A DNA stretch of 64,000 nt from Mesostigma viride (Eukaryota > Streptophyta > Mesostigmatophyceae > Mesostigmatales > Mesostigmataceae): contig RPFO01000299.1 of the NCBI GenBank assembly GCA_009746045.1, positions 434,001-498,000 on the forward strand. The letters are read 5' to 3'. Below, piece by piece: positions 41,793 through 54,600 of the stretch. The first letter of the stretch is position 1; every line of letters starts with the position of its first letter. The notes under the pieces were generated by a model. The model saw nothing but the letters and a program-made list of their open reading frames with translations. It searched no databases and was not told where the DNA came from. The translations under genes and the position numbers were made by a program.

Positions 41793-42322
41793 AAGCAGGA
41801 CCCCCAGAAGCCCAAGGTGTACTGGAGGGGCGGGGACCTGATGATCAACCACAAGATGTGGACGCCCCCAGCGGGCTAGAATAGCAATAGCCCTAGCTTG
41901 TAACCATTGGAGTCACTGCCGCTAAGGCAGCCATGCCTAGAATGTTTGCCTAGCTGTGCCATGACACACCTAGTCACGTGCCGCCAACGCACGGTACACA
42001 ACCAGCCATAGCCTTAGCCTAGTCCTAGTACAGCCATGCTACGCCCTGGCTATGTTCAGATTACTTGCCCACGCTATACTTGTTATGCTACGCTTACATG
42101 GGTCTTATTGCACCCACAGTTTGCCGGATCGTTAGCGTGTCCGTTTAGCTAACGCGCCCGATTGCGGCTGTGGCATGCCTTTGGCATGAAGGAGACTGGG
42201 GGTCTCTGCCCTTTCTCCTGTAGTGCACACACAGGGATTAAAAGCACTTCGGTGCTCCGTGACTCCCCAACGGGAGCACGAGTTAAATTAATTAATTAAT
42301 TAATTAATTAATCCGCCTCCAT

Positions 42323-42840
42323 TAATTAATGAATTAATTAATAGACACGTGACTGCGTCACGTGAGCATAGGTCCTCAGTGGGAGGGGAACATGGGATGG
42401 AATGGATCTGCCTCCATATGTTACGTGTAAATTATTAGTTAACCAGTAAATTATTAGTTAACCAGTAATTAATCAGTTATGAGTGAAAGCAAGAGCAAGA
42501 GCCGGCACGCGAAATTTTTCTTGCCAGGCATTGTTCAAAAAAATGGGGGGAAAAACACCAGGCACGAAAAGGCCTGACTACAGTGAGCACACTGATTGCA
42601 CTGTACAACGAACTGAGAAGAAAGAAACTTACATGCAACACAGCTATCCTACTGCCGTCCCTTTAATACTAGACATTCTACGATGCAACATGCAATCAGG
42701 GCATATGATCAGGGCATATGATACTATGAAGGACCAGTGTAAAGTGTATTTAGAACCTAGTACCCTTCCACGTGAGGTGACAACAACAATGATTCATCCA
42801 GCCTGGAAGCCGCATGCTTCTACTAGGCAGCATAGGGTAA
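42323..42840. other. Border between transposon region and gene space
   Basis: No gene seen. Contains AT-rich repeats left of 42340, a perfect inverted repeat ACGTGACTGCGTCACGT at 42345-42361, and two copies of AAATTATTAGTTAACCAGTAA (42430-42470). Confidence 0.5.
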
Positions 42841-42845
42841 TTACA
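42841..42845 (-). terminator. Polyadenylation signal TGTAA of the malic enzyme gene
   Basis: TTACA on the plus strand, i.e. TGTAA on the gene strand, 79 bases after the stop codon. TGTAA is the typical chlorophyte poly(A) signal. Another lies at 42628-42632. Confidence 0.5.
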
Positions 42846-42923
42846 AGTGCATGCGGGGGGATTCTTTTTTACATGATTCACAAGGCCATACACGCAGGCC
42901 ATGGTGCATGTCATGCTTCCAGT

Positions 42924-45900
42924 TCAAATGGCCACCTTAGCGCCATTGACGTTCCCGTTGATGGTGCCGTTCATGTCCGAAGGCACCCGCTCTCGGATCG
43001 TCCGGGGTTCACTTATGCGGTGCAGCCCGCTCTGTGCGCGGGACTCCCTGCGGCGTGGCCGCAGGTCATTGCCTGTCTTGAGGTATGTGGGCCGCCACAT
43101 GCACGACTCCACCAGGCGCTCCAGGTCGCCCCGCACAATGTCCGGGATGAGGCAGTTATCCGCCACGCCTTCCTTGCACGCCTGGCGCATGACGGCAGCG
43201 GCCACGTTCACGCTCACCTCCTCCACCTCCTCCACGTCGGGGAAAAGGATGCCATCGTCCACCTGCTCGTCGGTCAGGAAGTTCGCCAGCGCGGTGGAGG
43301 CCGCAATCATCATGCCCTCCGTGATGCACCGCGCCCGGCACAGCACCGTACCCAGGCCGACACCTGGGGGAGGAGGCGCAAGCAAACCACATACGCATTT
43401 GACACATGTCGTTTAAATGGGATGAATTTATACTATATAAGATTATATTGCCGCGAGCGAAATGAAGGTCTAAGGCTAATGAAATTTTCATGAGCACTTG
43501 TTTGGGCCTGCTTCCAGAGACCACTTTCCCGTGCATTTTGCCATATAAGTAAGGCTGCTAATTACTGCCTGACATGTTCCATTCTATAGCAGACCATTAC
43601 TGATATGGGCTGAGACACTACCGTGGTGACTCTCGGGCCACCCCCTCCCCTCCCAGAAGAATGGAAGAAACATGCAAAACATTCAAAGAGCGCCAGCTGT
43701 ATGCCAGGCATTTCCAAAAATCGGTAGGAAAATGTGGGCAGATGGTTATGTCATTGCTAGAACACATCATGGTCCACAAAGGGAATGCAAGTAACGAGCA
43801 TGCCAGGGGCGGGTGCCTTCAACACATCTATGTAGCATTCCGCAGCCTTTAGATGCCTGAGGTTGTACAGAAGTCTTACCAGGGAAGATGAACATGTTGT
43901 TGCCCTGCATGGGGTAGATAGTCTTCCCCTCATACACCACCGGCCTGCTCAGACAAGGAAGCGAGAAAGTCACACACATGATAAAGAGAGTAAAATTCAG
44001 AAAGAGCGACAGAGAAATGGAGAAGCAACATGCCAACCCGGTGCCCCATGCCTCTCACAGAGATTATTGACCTAGGTGCAACATTCAGGGCAGCGTTTCG
44101 ATAAGTGGCGGATTTACGCCGAATGTGGCGGTGACACGTTAATTTGGGGAAAATGTGGCGGTACGGCACTGTTTTTCAGCCCGCCCAAGATGTCACAATT
44201 GGCGGTGCTGGTGCTACACTGTTGATGTTGATTCGCCAATGGTTTGCCGTGCTGAAAGCGCACGGTAGTTGGTACTACGCCAAGGTTGGCCGTCTCAGAG
44301 GCGCCAGCCCACAGGCTTCCCGCCAAAACAGATAGGGTGGTGGGGTGGGTCATGGGTGCACTAGTGCAGTGTGCTGCAGTCAGGTGGCTATCTGTGGCTA
44401 TGCAGGCTCTCAACAGCCTGGCGCCGTGGCAACTTGTGCTTTCTGCCTGCTGCCCTCCCTAGTTGTGAGTATCCATTAATGTGCGTTGTAACTTTCACAT
44501 TAAAAGTTTCGTCCGCGGAGCCCACTATTTTCGGAACAACCAAGGTTTGAAGAAACGGCAAAGCCGGCAATTATTGGAAAGGTGCGTGAAGTGCGGGCGC
44601 ACATGAACGATTTCCATTTGCTTCTACTAACAGAACGATGGATCTTGGCGCAAAACTCCTGACTCTGTGGCCAAGATGGTACGACTGAGAAAAACAGGAT
44701 CTTGGCATTTCCACGGAAACTCCTTGACTCTGTGCACGTGTCATCGCGCGCGTCGCCAGGACGCATCGACAGGACTTGGGCAGTCACCAGCTCACCGCAC
44801 GCACACTGCACGCTTTGCCATGAGGACTTCTGCTTGCGAAGATGCGCAAATAATTTTATGGATGGATGGATGGATGGATGGATGGATGGATGGATGGATG
44901 GATGGATGGATGGATGGATGGATGGATGGATGGATGGATGGATGGATGGATGGATGGATGGATGGATGGATGGATGGATGGATGGATGGATGGATGGATG
45001 GATGGATGGATGGATGGATGGATGGATGGATGGATGGATGGATGGATGGATGGATGGATGGATGGATGGATGGATGGATGGATGGATGGATGGATGGGTG
45101 GGTGGATGGATGGATGGATGGGTGGGTGGGTGGATGGGTTTGATGTGCGCTTTCCCCAAAATCCTTCTATCCTTTTCTCGTCGTACGCCGGCAAGTCGAG
45201 AGATTCCGGAGACTTTTGCCCTTCCCATAGCGCTATGCTGACAGCTAGCGGTTACAAGGGTTTAACTGGAAACGGCCACCAAACTAAGCGCCATGCGCTT
45301 AAATTCTGCGCTTGGAAGGGCACAGTGCTAGTCTTAGGGCAGGAAATCTGCGCTAAACGCTATGGCGATCTACGGCTGAGGCCGTTTTCATATGAAACCG
45401 TGGGCGTAACTGTAGCGCAATGGAAGGGCAAAAGGCTCCGGAATCTCTCCAGTGACAACCAGCGCCGCGCCGTCCCTCTGGCGGGAGCTGACACATAGTG
45501 CTCTAGATACAGGAGCCCGCCACTGAACTCGCCACGCGTGGCCGTGGCGAAACCAACCTTAATGGTCAAAACACCACACAAGTGGCCGAGCGACACCAGT
45601 GCACAAAGTTCAGAACGCCACACTTGGCGACCTGCAGAAACCTTGTTCGAAACGCCGATTCAGGGGGGTGTAGGGCTTAGTAATGTCTGGACATCCAGAT
45701 GGTGCCCCTCCCTCCCCCCCCCCCCCCCCCCCCCCGCACCCCCAATAGGGAGACATGGTTGTAATCTCATTTACCCAAGTTATCAAAATGCTGGGCCACC
45801 TTCCGAGTCCAAACAAATTATTATTCAACATGCCACTCCTAACTGAGCACCCAGCTGCGTGCCTTGTCCCATAAGGCTTCCAGGAAAAAACATGCGGATG

Positions 45901-48900
45901 GAACATCCAAACAAGACACCGGAAGGCCAGCAAACACCACACGGCCACATACCCGAAGGGGGACCCCGAGGCGAAGATGCATGTGCCCTTGGACCAGTGG
46001 ACGGCGTCGTAGGCGGACACCTCGCTCTTGGACGTGGGGTTGGAGAGCGGGAAGATGATCGGGTTCGGGCAAGACTTGCACATCTCCTCAATCACCTCCT
46101 GCGTGAACATGTTGGGCTGGCCTGACAGGCCCATGAGAACCGTCGGCTGCACGCCCCGGATGAGCTCCACCAGGGAGGCGCCCTCCAGGTGGGTCGAGGT
46201 CGGGTTGGCAAACGGCACCTTGTACGACTGTACCAACGAGAAACAGGTGAGCAGCATGACATGAGAGGCCAGGTTGAGAAAAAGGGGGTCATTGAAAATG
46301 GGGAGCGTGACCGTGGTCAAGAGGCAATGAGGCTGTCCATGGCAAAAAGCCACGCAAGTGGGCTGGCGTTCCAAACACATGCTCGCATAATCCTGAGGCC
46401 AGGCCGGGAAGAAGCACAAATTCATGGCTACTCTACCATGCAAAATCCACCTGCCGTTGTATTAGGCCATAACCACACGCCACTCACCAACGTCAAGCAT
46501 AACACTGAAACCTAAATATATATAATTGCTATTAACAGAGAGCAGTGATTTGCAAATCAGCTCTGAAAATGGAAACATCTTCAGAAAACATAGGGATACG
46601 GGAATCAGATTGAGGATCGCGTCGCATGCAGCTGGAGCCACTGCAAAAGGTCTGTGCAAAGCCATAGATAGCCCAGCCTGCCCAACATACCGTCACATCC
46701 TTCGTCGCAGTGGTAATGTGCCCCTTGCTGTCGACCTTGTATTAGGCCATAACCACACGCCACTCACCAACATCAAGCATAACACTGAAACCTAAATATA
46801 TATGATTGCTATTAACAGAGAGCAGTGATTTGCAAATCAGCTCTGAAAATGGAAACATCTTCAGAAAACATAGGGATACGGGAATCAGATTGAGGATCGC
46901 GCCGCATGCAGCTGGAGCCACTGCAAAAGGTCTGTGCAAAGCCATAGATAGCCCAGCCTGCCCAACATACCGCCAGGTCCTTCCTCGCAGTGGTGATGTG
47001 CCCCTTGCTGTCAACCATGAAGAACTTGCGCCGCGCCTCCTCGGGGGAGATGCCCTCCATCTCGATCAGCTTGGCGATGGTGTCGGCAACGCCCACCGCG
47101 GCCGACCCCGCACCGAAGAAGACGATGCGCGCGTCCTGCATGCGCGTACGCTGCTTGCGCGCGGCACACAGCAGCCCCGCCGCGATGACCGCGCCCGTGC
47201 CCTGGCTGGAGCATCCAAAGGAGAGCACGGGCGAAGAAAACAGCACGTGACAGGTGAACATATTAGTGACGTGGATGCTGGGCATGATTGGTGCCTATGA
47301 AAGGTTGTGCAAAAGTGCAGCATTTTTGTAGTTGATGTGCATGACACATGCGCTCCATTCTCCCCTGACACAGTTCCATCACCAAGGCTACCTGTGTGGT
47401 ACCAATACAACCAACATCCCTTGACGAAATCACATGTATTGTTGAAGGGCATAGCCACCTAGGAACATAGCATGTTCCCTGCCGGCACTACCGGTGTTGC
47501 TTTTGTGGGGTTCCAAAACCATTACAATACCAGAAAACCCCATCCGCAGAAAGCTGTACACAGCTTCAGCCTTGGTTCACAAAAGTTCATACCAAGGAGA
47601 CAACCAGCGCAGGCCAGAAATCGGGAAAATCCGGACCATGGTAGCTCGAGCCTGCCGTTTTCTTTGTCCGCGTTTTCGAGTCGTTCAGGATGATGAATAT
47701 GAATGGAGATGGAAATGTGTAGCCTTGTGCATTGAAATTATGGCTGGCTTACGTGTAGAGCGACTAGATGACCTCGACGGTGGGGCCGGAAACAGCTTGC
47801 TTGATCAGGGCGTGTGTTTCGAGCCAAAAGCTCATACGTCCACGCACATGTCCATTGCCCTAGGTGCCATGCTGGCGGCAGTCGCCCAGTAACCTACATG
47901 TCATCGTTGAAGCATCGCGCCGTGTCCCTGTGCCGCTCCAGGACAGCGATGGCCTTGTCGGTCTTGAAGTCCTGGTAACAGCAGGGGGTAGAAGGGGAAC
48001 AAACGCATCCTAGGTAAGAAGGAGAAACGATGAACGTTGCAGCACCACATACGAGCGAATTAAAAGTACGCATGTTCCGATACCGTAACGCATGGTAGCC
48101 ACGTGGCTCCAGCAGCGTGTGCATAGCGAAGATATGCTCCCTGGCATTGGTAAAATACTACGAGAGTAACGAGACCGTAGCAGACAGCGATGGCAACCTT
48201 CATTATACAATACCTGACATCACAAATACATTCCGCCATTGCTGCAAAAAATTCCATTCCCAAGTCACATCTGCACTGGAACAGACTTTGCCTCCAAAAT
48301 GACAGAAAAGCCTGGGTGCAATCAACACAGATTCCAAACAAAATGGTTGGACAACATATGTATGGCTTGTCAAAGAAATCCTTCCGACATTATGTACGCA
48401 CACATGCAAGGAAAAAATGGTGAATTGAAATGGCTATTTGACAGATGCACAGCGTAACTGCTACTTGACTGACAGCATCCACAAGAGAAAATAAAATAAT
48501 ACATGGGCGGCAAATAACACATGGGTATATGCGACGATGCCTACCTCAAACTGGATCACCGCGCGTGGCCACTTGTCCTTGACAGCCTCCACAAACTCGT
48601 CCACGACGGCATAGTACTCCTCTCCGTCCAGCCGTGCGTGGCGGTTGCCCATGTAGAATGGGTCGTTGAGCAGCGTCTGATTGTCCGTGCCCACGTCCAG
48701 CACCGCAGGCAGCGTGTGCGCCGGGTGGAAGCCGCCTGTAACAAGTGATCATAACCACAAGGATAGAAATATGGCAAGGATGGTAAAAAGGGGGAGGCCT
48801 TGGATTAGGACATTGTTTATTCCAAATTGGCACATTTTGATGATCCTAGCCAGGATTATGAGACACCGATAAGAATACAACATAAACTCCTTGTCCTCCA

Positions 48901-50506
48901 TGATGAGCGTCAATCAGGACCGCACTGTCGTCAGACCTAACCAAAGGGCTTCAATTGCCTAAAACATCTAACATTTGTTTACCGCGCTGCTTAGCAGGAA
49001 ACTAGCATTCAAAAACTGTTTTGAAGGGAAATGACAACTTGTGGTGAGTGCTAGTAACGTAAGCTGGTATAGTGATGAGGTGCTGCACATTGTACCTTAG
49101 CAGATACTCAAGCAATTGAAGGCAGTACTGCTTAGTTCTCCACCGATATCGACTATACTACAAGCATGGCACATATAATTGCTATATACTGGACAACTGA
49201 TTAAGTCACCAACTCAAAAAACTAGGGGCCTTCAACGGCTTGCCATAAACGAAAAAGTTTAACATCACAATCCACACTAACTTCAGAGCATAAAAAAATC
49301 AAATAAATCATGAAATACACTTCACAAGCGACAGAGCCAGTGGTAAGTGACATTGATCAACCAGCAAGCATTAAAACATGGTAAACGGTAGATTACCCAC
49401 CTGCCGTGACGTACAGGGACAGCTTCCCAGTGGGAATCGGCATCCCATTCACTCCCAGGTCACCCAGGCCAAGGATACGGCCACCATCTGTCACAACAAT
49501 GATTTCCACCTCCGGCTCTGGCCAGTTGTCGAGCATGGAGCGCATATGGCCCTTGTCTGCAGCACTGAAATACATGCCCTGTGCAGCCCTCCAGTTTTGA
49601 CTGAAACTGAGGGAGGCATCCCCAACTGTCGGGGTGTAGACGATTGGGAGCAGCTCCTTCAAATGCTTTCGCAGGACGTGGTAGTGAAGGATCTGGTTGG
49701 TGTTCAAAATTGTCTGCGTTATTGACCAGGCACAAAGACAAAACAGCTCTAGTACGTTGATGTAATCAATACACCACATTTTCTTTCGACGGCAAATGCG
49801 CCTAATTTGGCAACACAAAAAATAAAGTCGTTGAAAACGGAATGCGCCCCAATCTGCATTTTCAAGGATGTTATACAAGACAGCATACCTGGAGGAAGGC
49901 ATATTTATTGATCGGCTTCGCAAAATCCCGAAGCTGGGACATGACGCGCTCGCCCTGTTCCTCGAGCGTCTCCACACGGCACGGCAGCAGCCCCCGCAAG
50001 CCCAAAGGCTCCCGCTCGCTTATGTCGAAGGCCGTACCCCGATTCACACTTGGAGATCGCAAAAGATATTCGGCGTTTATCCGCTTCGATATGTTCTCCC
50101 TAACACGACGAGCATTCATCTCATCCGCGACCGCTTGTTCCTGCATTCTCAAAATCTGCATGCCATTCCATGTACTCCAGCCTGGAAAATTATTCGCCCT
50201 TGAATCTTCGCCTTCTCCGTTAGGCGCGGGGGTATTAGCATCCAGAGTTGCGCCTGAAAGGCTCTTGCGAGCGGCTTCCCCCGCCGGCATTTCAGAATGC
50301 GAGCAGTCCCCATTTACTCCTGAAGAAATGGCCTGAGTTTTAATCCTCTGCACGAGCGCCGCATTTCTCCAGTTGAATTTCCCTCGAACCACCGCACGAG
50401 GAGCGGGCATGCGAACCGTCGCGAAACTGCATGCAGAGCCCCTCAAAACGCTACCGGGGTCCGGTGCGGCGAAGAACGCCGCTTGCGAACATTCGTAGGC
50501 CTGCAT
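42924..50506 (-). CDS. NAD(P)-dependent malic enzyme, eight exons
   Basis: Oxidative decarboxylation of malate to pyruvate and CO2. Exons: 50506-49889, 49713-49401, 48735-48545, 47971-47898, 47205-46971, 46227-45953, 43944-43880, 43363-42924. All introns are GT..AG, phases agree, and the sum is 2211 bases (736 residues). The first ~150 residues have no family match and are rich in Ala, Ser and Arg, so a plastid or mitochondrial transit peptide is likely. Then [33 protein letters not shown] (substrate domain), [32 protein letters not shown] (metal-binding acidic residues), [15 protein letters not shown] (dinucleotide fold), [38 protein letters not shown] and [13 protein letters not shown]. All conserved blocks are present, so it should be active. 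NAD versus NADP cannot be decided by eye. Introns carry a GATG microsatellite, a poly-C run, repeat R and a 280 bp tandem duplication. Confidence 0.95.
44858..45139. repeat. (GATG)n microsatellite in malic enzyme intron 6
   Basis: About 70 copies of GGAT/GATG, mostly perfect, with a few GGTG variants at the right end (45096-45133). It gives open frames on both strands (Met-Asp-Gly-Trp and Ile-His-Pro-Ser repeats), which are not genes. Confidence 0.97.
45713..45736. repeat. Poly-C run of 24 bases in malic enzyme intron 6
   Basis: Uninterrupted C tract followed by GCACCCCC. Length is probably uncertain in any assembly. Confidence 0.95.
46457..47016. repeat. 280 bp tandem duplication across the exon 5 / intron 5 boundary
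   Basis: 46457-46736 and 46737-47016 align without gaps. Each unit holds about 233 bp of intron and the last ~46 bp of exon 5. The 46737-47016 copy is the one that joins the functional exon. The other copy leaves an extra, changed exon end ([15 protein letters not shown]) within intron 5, followed by its own GTATGT donor. Confidence 0.95.
47593..47825 (+). repeat. Repeat R, copy 5, in malic enzyme intron 4
   Basis: A 233 bp copy from CAAGGAGACAACCAGCGC to GTGTTTCGAGCC. Flanked by AAAAGTTCATAC (47581-47592) and AAAAGCTCATAC (47826-47837), a 12 bp target duplication with one mismatch. This shows that R is mobile and that one of its ends lies right at the B-box-like GTTTCGAGCC. Confidence 0.85.
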
Positions 50507-51638
50507 CGGCTTTCAGCAAGGCTGATGATGTAATTACTATTTAGAATCTCGTGCACTGATTGTTTCTAGCGAGACGATCGAGCCACCATTAATCGTTCGG
50601 AATTCCCACTTGCATCACGACGTTGTTGGTTCGGCAATCGGCAGTGGGTTGTCAAATTATCAAACGCCGGGTTGGCAATCAAACGTCACAGCACATGCCA
50701 GTCTGGGATGCTCACATCATCAAGCACGGCAAACCCTACTTCGAGGGGCCCCACGGCTCATGGGGGATCTCCTGATTCGCCATCTTTTTGGACCTTTTCT
50801 AGGTCATCGCGGCTCTGGCCCGTTGGGAAAGGCGGCAAGACGTCCTTGGCGCGCAACTGCCAAGTGCCAACTGCCACTTCTGACAGAATCGACGCCGAAA
50901 TCATCTGAACCTTGGCAAAATGGGATAAAATTACGATGTCAGAATTATGTTTGCCACCATGCACGTCTTGTCCGCAATGTCCGGCTTGGTGGAGTCAACA
51001 GTAAACACCTCTGTCAAGTGCCAACTGCCACCTTGATCAACTCAACTCAAGGTCTTGTCCGGTTTCTCCCCGTCCCTCCCTTGTGTAATTCGTGCACACG
51101 TGCACACCTGGCATTTGCCCCTGTGACATACGCAACTCCATTCGCGAATGAGGAAAAACGTTAATGGCGGTGCCATTTTGTTATAACCTGGCAGCTTACT
51201 CTATGGGCCGCCTTCAAGCTAGATGTGCTAAGTGGTCATTGACGCCCCAGGCGTAGTGCAAGCTTCAGCGTTTGCCGGCAAACGACCGGTGCAATTAATG
51301 GCTCGCTGCTGCAAGTTTGGTATCCACTATTCCACGTAGCCTGCACTACCGCAATGCTTGCACGTGAACGAGATCTAGCTACCGGTCAGAAAATAGAGTC
51401 TAGCTCCCAGGGTGTAGCACTAACAACTCTGTCTTTGCCTACTATTTGCAGAATTTTTCTTAGTTTGCAGGCGACAGCACGACTTCTATGTGCACTGTGC
51501 ATTCACACAAACATTTCTCTGTGAGCGACCCAGTCAGGAATGGTAGGTTGGCACGCTGTCATGCGTGATGTCGATAAGGAGCATCACCTGACAGAAATGC
51601 CTCGCTTTTTACGGTAGTTCCCGTTTTAGACTCGGCCA
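50507..51638. promoter_or_regulatory. Shared upstream region of two divergent genes
   Basis: 1.1 kb between the starts of the malic enzyme gene (left) and the GT29 gene (right). AAGTGCCAACTGCCAC occurs twice (about 50863-50880 and 51018-51033). I cannot identify a specific promoter element, and no coding sequence or transposon is seen. Confidence 0.5.
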
Positions 51639-54600
51639 ATGGGGCCTGGTGCGAAGTGGTTCGCGTTTGCTGCCCTCGTCGTGCTTTCGACCGCGGCGTT
51701 AGAGCTTCGGAGTATTCACGTGGTGTCACACAGGCACATATACGAGCAACCCCTGCATCTTCCATCTCCCGCGGCAGGAGACGAAAGGGTGGGTGGCGCA
51801 ACTAGTCTATTGGAGGTAATTCTAGCAGAAGAAGCGCAAGATTGGCTTCTGTGTTCCGCCTAATGCCTGGTTTGGCTTGCATGGCATTTCCTAGCTAAGT
51901 AAGCAAACCCACCCGTCCTTTGCCATGCCACGTCGGTTTTCCAGGACAACGGCGTGTCCCACGTATTGCCAGGCGATGCTGGCACCGCCCATGCCACAGG
52001 GGTCCCTGGGATAGATCATGCAGGCCTCAAACCCTCCATCGATGGCAGGGGTGCCGATTCTTTGGCGGACGCTTTATCACCCGCAGCTGGATCGCATGCA
52101 GCCCTTACGGGCAGTCCTTCGTCAGCTGCATTTAATGGGGGTGCCGCGGTCAGCACTCCCAGCCAGGACCCTGGAGCCACGGCGGACACCAACATCATGC
52201 AGGGGGGTGTGGAGAAGATGCAGACTGCACTGAGGCGCCAAGGGAGCCTCATCGTCGGCCTGGGCATGGGGGCAGGGAAAAGGGCCTCGGATGCCTTTGC
52301 CCATGACCACCGGCATGCGACGGGGGGATCTCACGACAGGGCGGGCGCGGACACACACAAGGCTGCGGGGGGGGGCAAGGGTGGCCATGTGGCGGGGGGA
52401 GGGGACACAGGGCGCCCCCTGGGCGGTCACGGTCACCACCCCCACATCCACGGTGGTCAATGTCCTCCCGTGTTTGCAGGCCCAAACTGTGAGGTGAGGC
52501 CGTGCCCCCCCCAACCCCGCCCGCCCCCCTGCCTATCTGTGTTGTGACTTGACTGTTGTGTGGGCTTGGGACCTTTGCACGTAAGGGGTGGGGATGCCCA
52601 ACTTTGCCTTTTGCAAGGCATCGCATGTGCGTTGTTTACGGCAGCCCCGTACTGTGCAGATCAATAGTGTACCAGTAACCACCTGGTGGGTGACGCACCC
52701 ACTAATGCTGCCTGCCCTCCTGGTCACGTCCATCACCACGGCTCTGCGTTCCCATCCTCCTATGTCCTGCTGGCCTTTTGTTTGTTCTGATGAAATTTTT
52801 CTTCATCTTCTCTCTTCTCCTTCGTCTGGGATTGCCTCAGGATGCCTCTTCCCAGTTTGCGGATGCAGTGGGCAACACCCTGTTCAAGTTCCAGGCGCCG
52901 TACATGGGGGACATCTCGCTCACCGCCGCATCAGTACGTGATTCGCTGCTTTTTGGAAAAGGACACAGCCGCGTCATAGCGCAGCAAGTACTCCATGGCA
53001 TCGTCCACATTATCCTATGCAGCGCCTTGCCCCATGCACGAGCTGATTGATGATCTGCTCCTAGGTGAGAGAAAGGAGCAGGCAATCCCTGGGGATTTTG
53101 GCTAATGTCAATCAATAGATGTCAATGGATGCTAATATATATCGATAGATGTCAATGGATGCCAATATATATCGATAGATGTCAATGGATGCCAATATAT
53201 ATCGATAGATGTCAATAGATGTCAATAGATGTCAAAAGATGTCAATAGATGTCAAAAGATGTCAATAGATGTCAATAGATGTCAATAAATGTCAATGGAT
53301 GTCAATAGATGCCAATAGATGTCAATAGATGTCAATAGATGTCAATAGATGTCAATAGATGTCAATAGATGTCAATAGATGTCAATAGATGTCAATAGAT
53401 GTCAATAGATGTCAATAGATGTCAATAGATGTCAATAGATGTCAATAGATGTCAATAGATGTCAATAGATTTCAATAGATTTCAATAGATGCTCATGTCA
53501 ATAGAGCACTTTGATGTCAATAGATGCTCATGTCAATAGAGCACTTTGATGTCAATAGATGCTCATGTCAATAGAGCACTTTGATGTCAATAGATGCTCA
53601 TGTCAATAGAGCACTTTGATGTCAATAGATGCTCATGTCAATAGAGCACTTTGATGTCAATAGATGCTCATGTCAATAGAGCACTTTGATGTCAATAGAT
53701 GCTCATGTCAATAGAGCACTTTGATGTCAATAGATGCTCATGTCAATAGAGCACTTTGATGTCAATAGATGCTCATGTCAATAGAGCACTTTGATGTCAA
53801 TAGATGCTCATGTCAATAGAGCACTTTGATGTCAATAGATGCTCATGTCAATAGAGCACTTTGATGTCAATAGATGCTCATGTCAATAGAGCACTTTGTC
53901 TTTAATGTCAATAGAGCAATAGACACTAATGTCGCTAGATGTCAATAGACCTGGGGTGGGTGGGGCGTGTTGGAGCATCAGCGGACTTGGGAGACGTTTG
54001 CGGCAGGGCATCCTCTTCCTCTTTAAGGACATCCTCATGCGCTATGAGCCACACTGCAGTCTTACCGTTGCAATATTTGCAGCATGTAGCAGGGATGTGG
54101 TATTCCATGCGTGCAGCGGCCATGTTAGAGACAGAATGACCGCCACAGGATACAGCGCAGGCTGTTAGCCACGCCTTTGAAGGGTTTCTGCTTCTGCTAC
54201 GAACTTGCCTGCCCATGCACCCACGCTTAGCCCCTTCCCACATGCATGGTTATGCTTCCCTGGTAAGTGCCCTACGTCCGGACACCTAAGAACTCCTAAA
54301 TAAGGATATCTACGTGAGGACACCTAATTAAGGACACCAAAGAACTCCTGCGTGTGGACACCTACGTGAGGACACCTACGTGAGGACACCTGCGTGAGGA
54401 CACCTGCGTGAGGACACCTGCGTGAGGACACCTACGTGAGGACACCTACGTGAGGACACCTGCGTGAGGACACCTACGTGAGGACACCTACGTGAGGACA
54501 CCTGCGTGAGGACACCTGCGTGTGGACACCTACGTGAGGACACCTACAGTGACAGGTCGATGTATCCTGCATGGATTGAAATGGACCTGTTTATATCTCT

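Larger units (their letters stand above)
39778..42312 (+). mobile_element. Family A LINE copy A3, interrupted by B4
   Basis: 5'-truncated family A copy: ORF1 at 39778-40564, resuming at 41804, 3' UTR, stem-loop (about 42252-42282) and TTAA tail to 42312. Flanked by CCGCCTCCAT at 39768-39777 and 42313-42322. It inserted in the tail of E2. Confidence 0.88.

Noticed and set aside
44500-45498. Met-Asp-Gly-Trp and Ile-His-Pro-Ser repeat proteins
   Set aside because: Products of the (GATG)n microsatellite in a malic enzyme intron.
45610-46443. 277-codon frame as a separate gene
   Set aside because: It is exon 6 of the malic enzyme read through into its introns.
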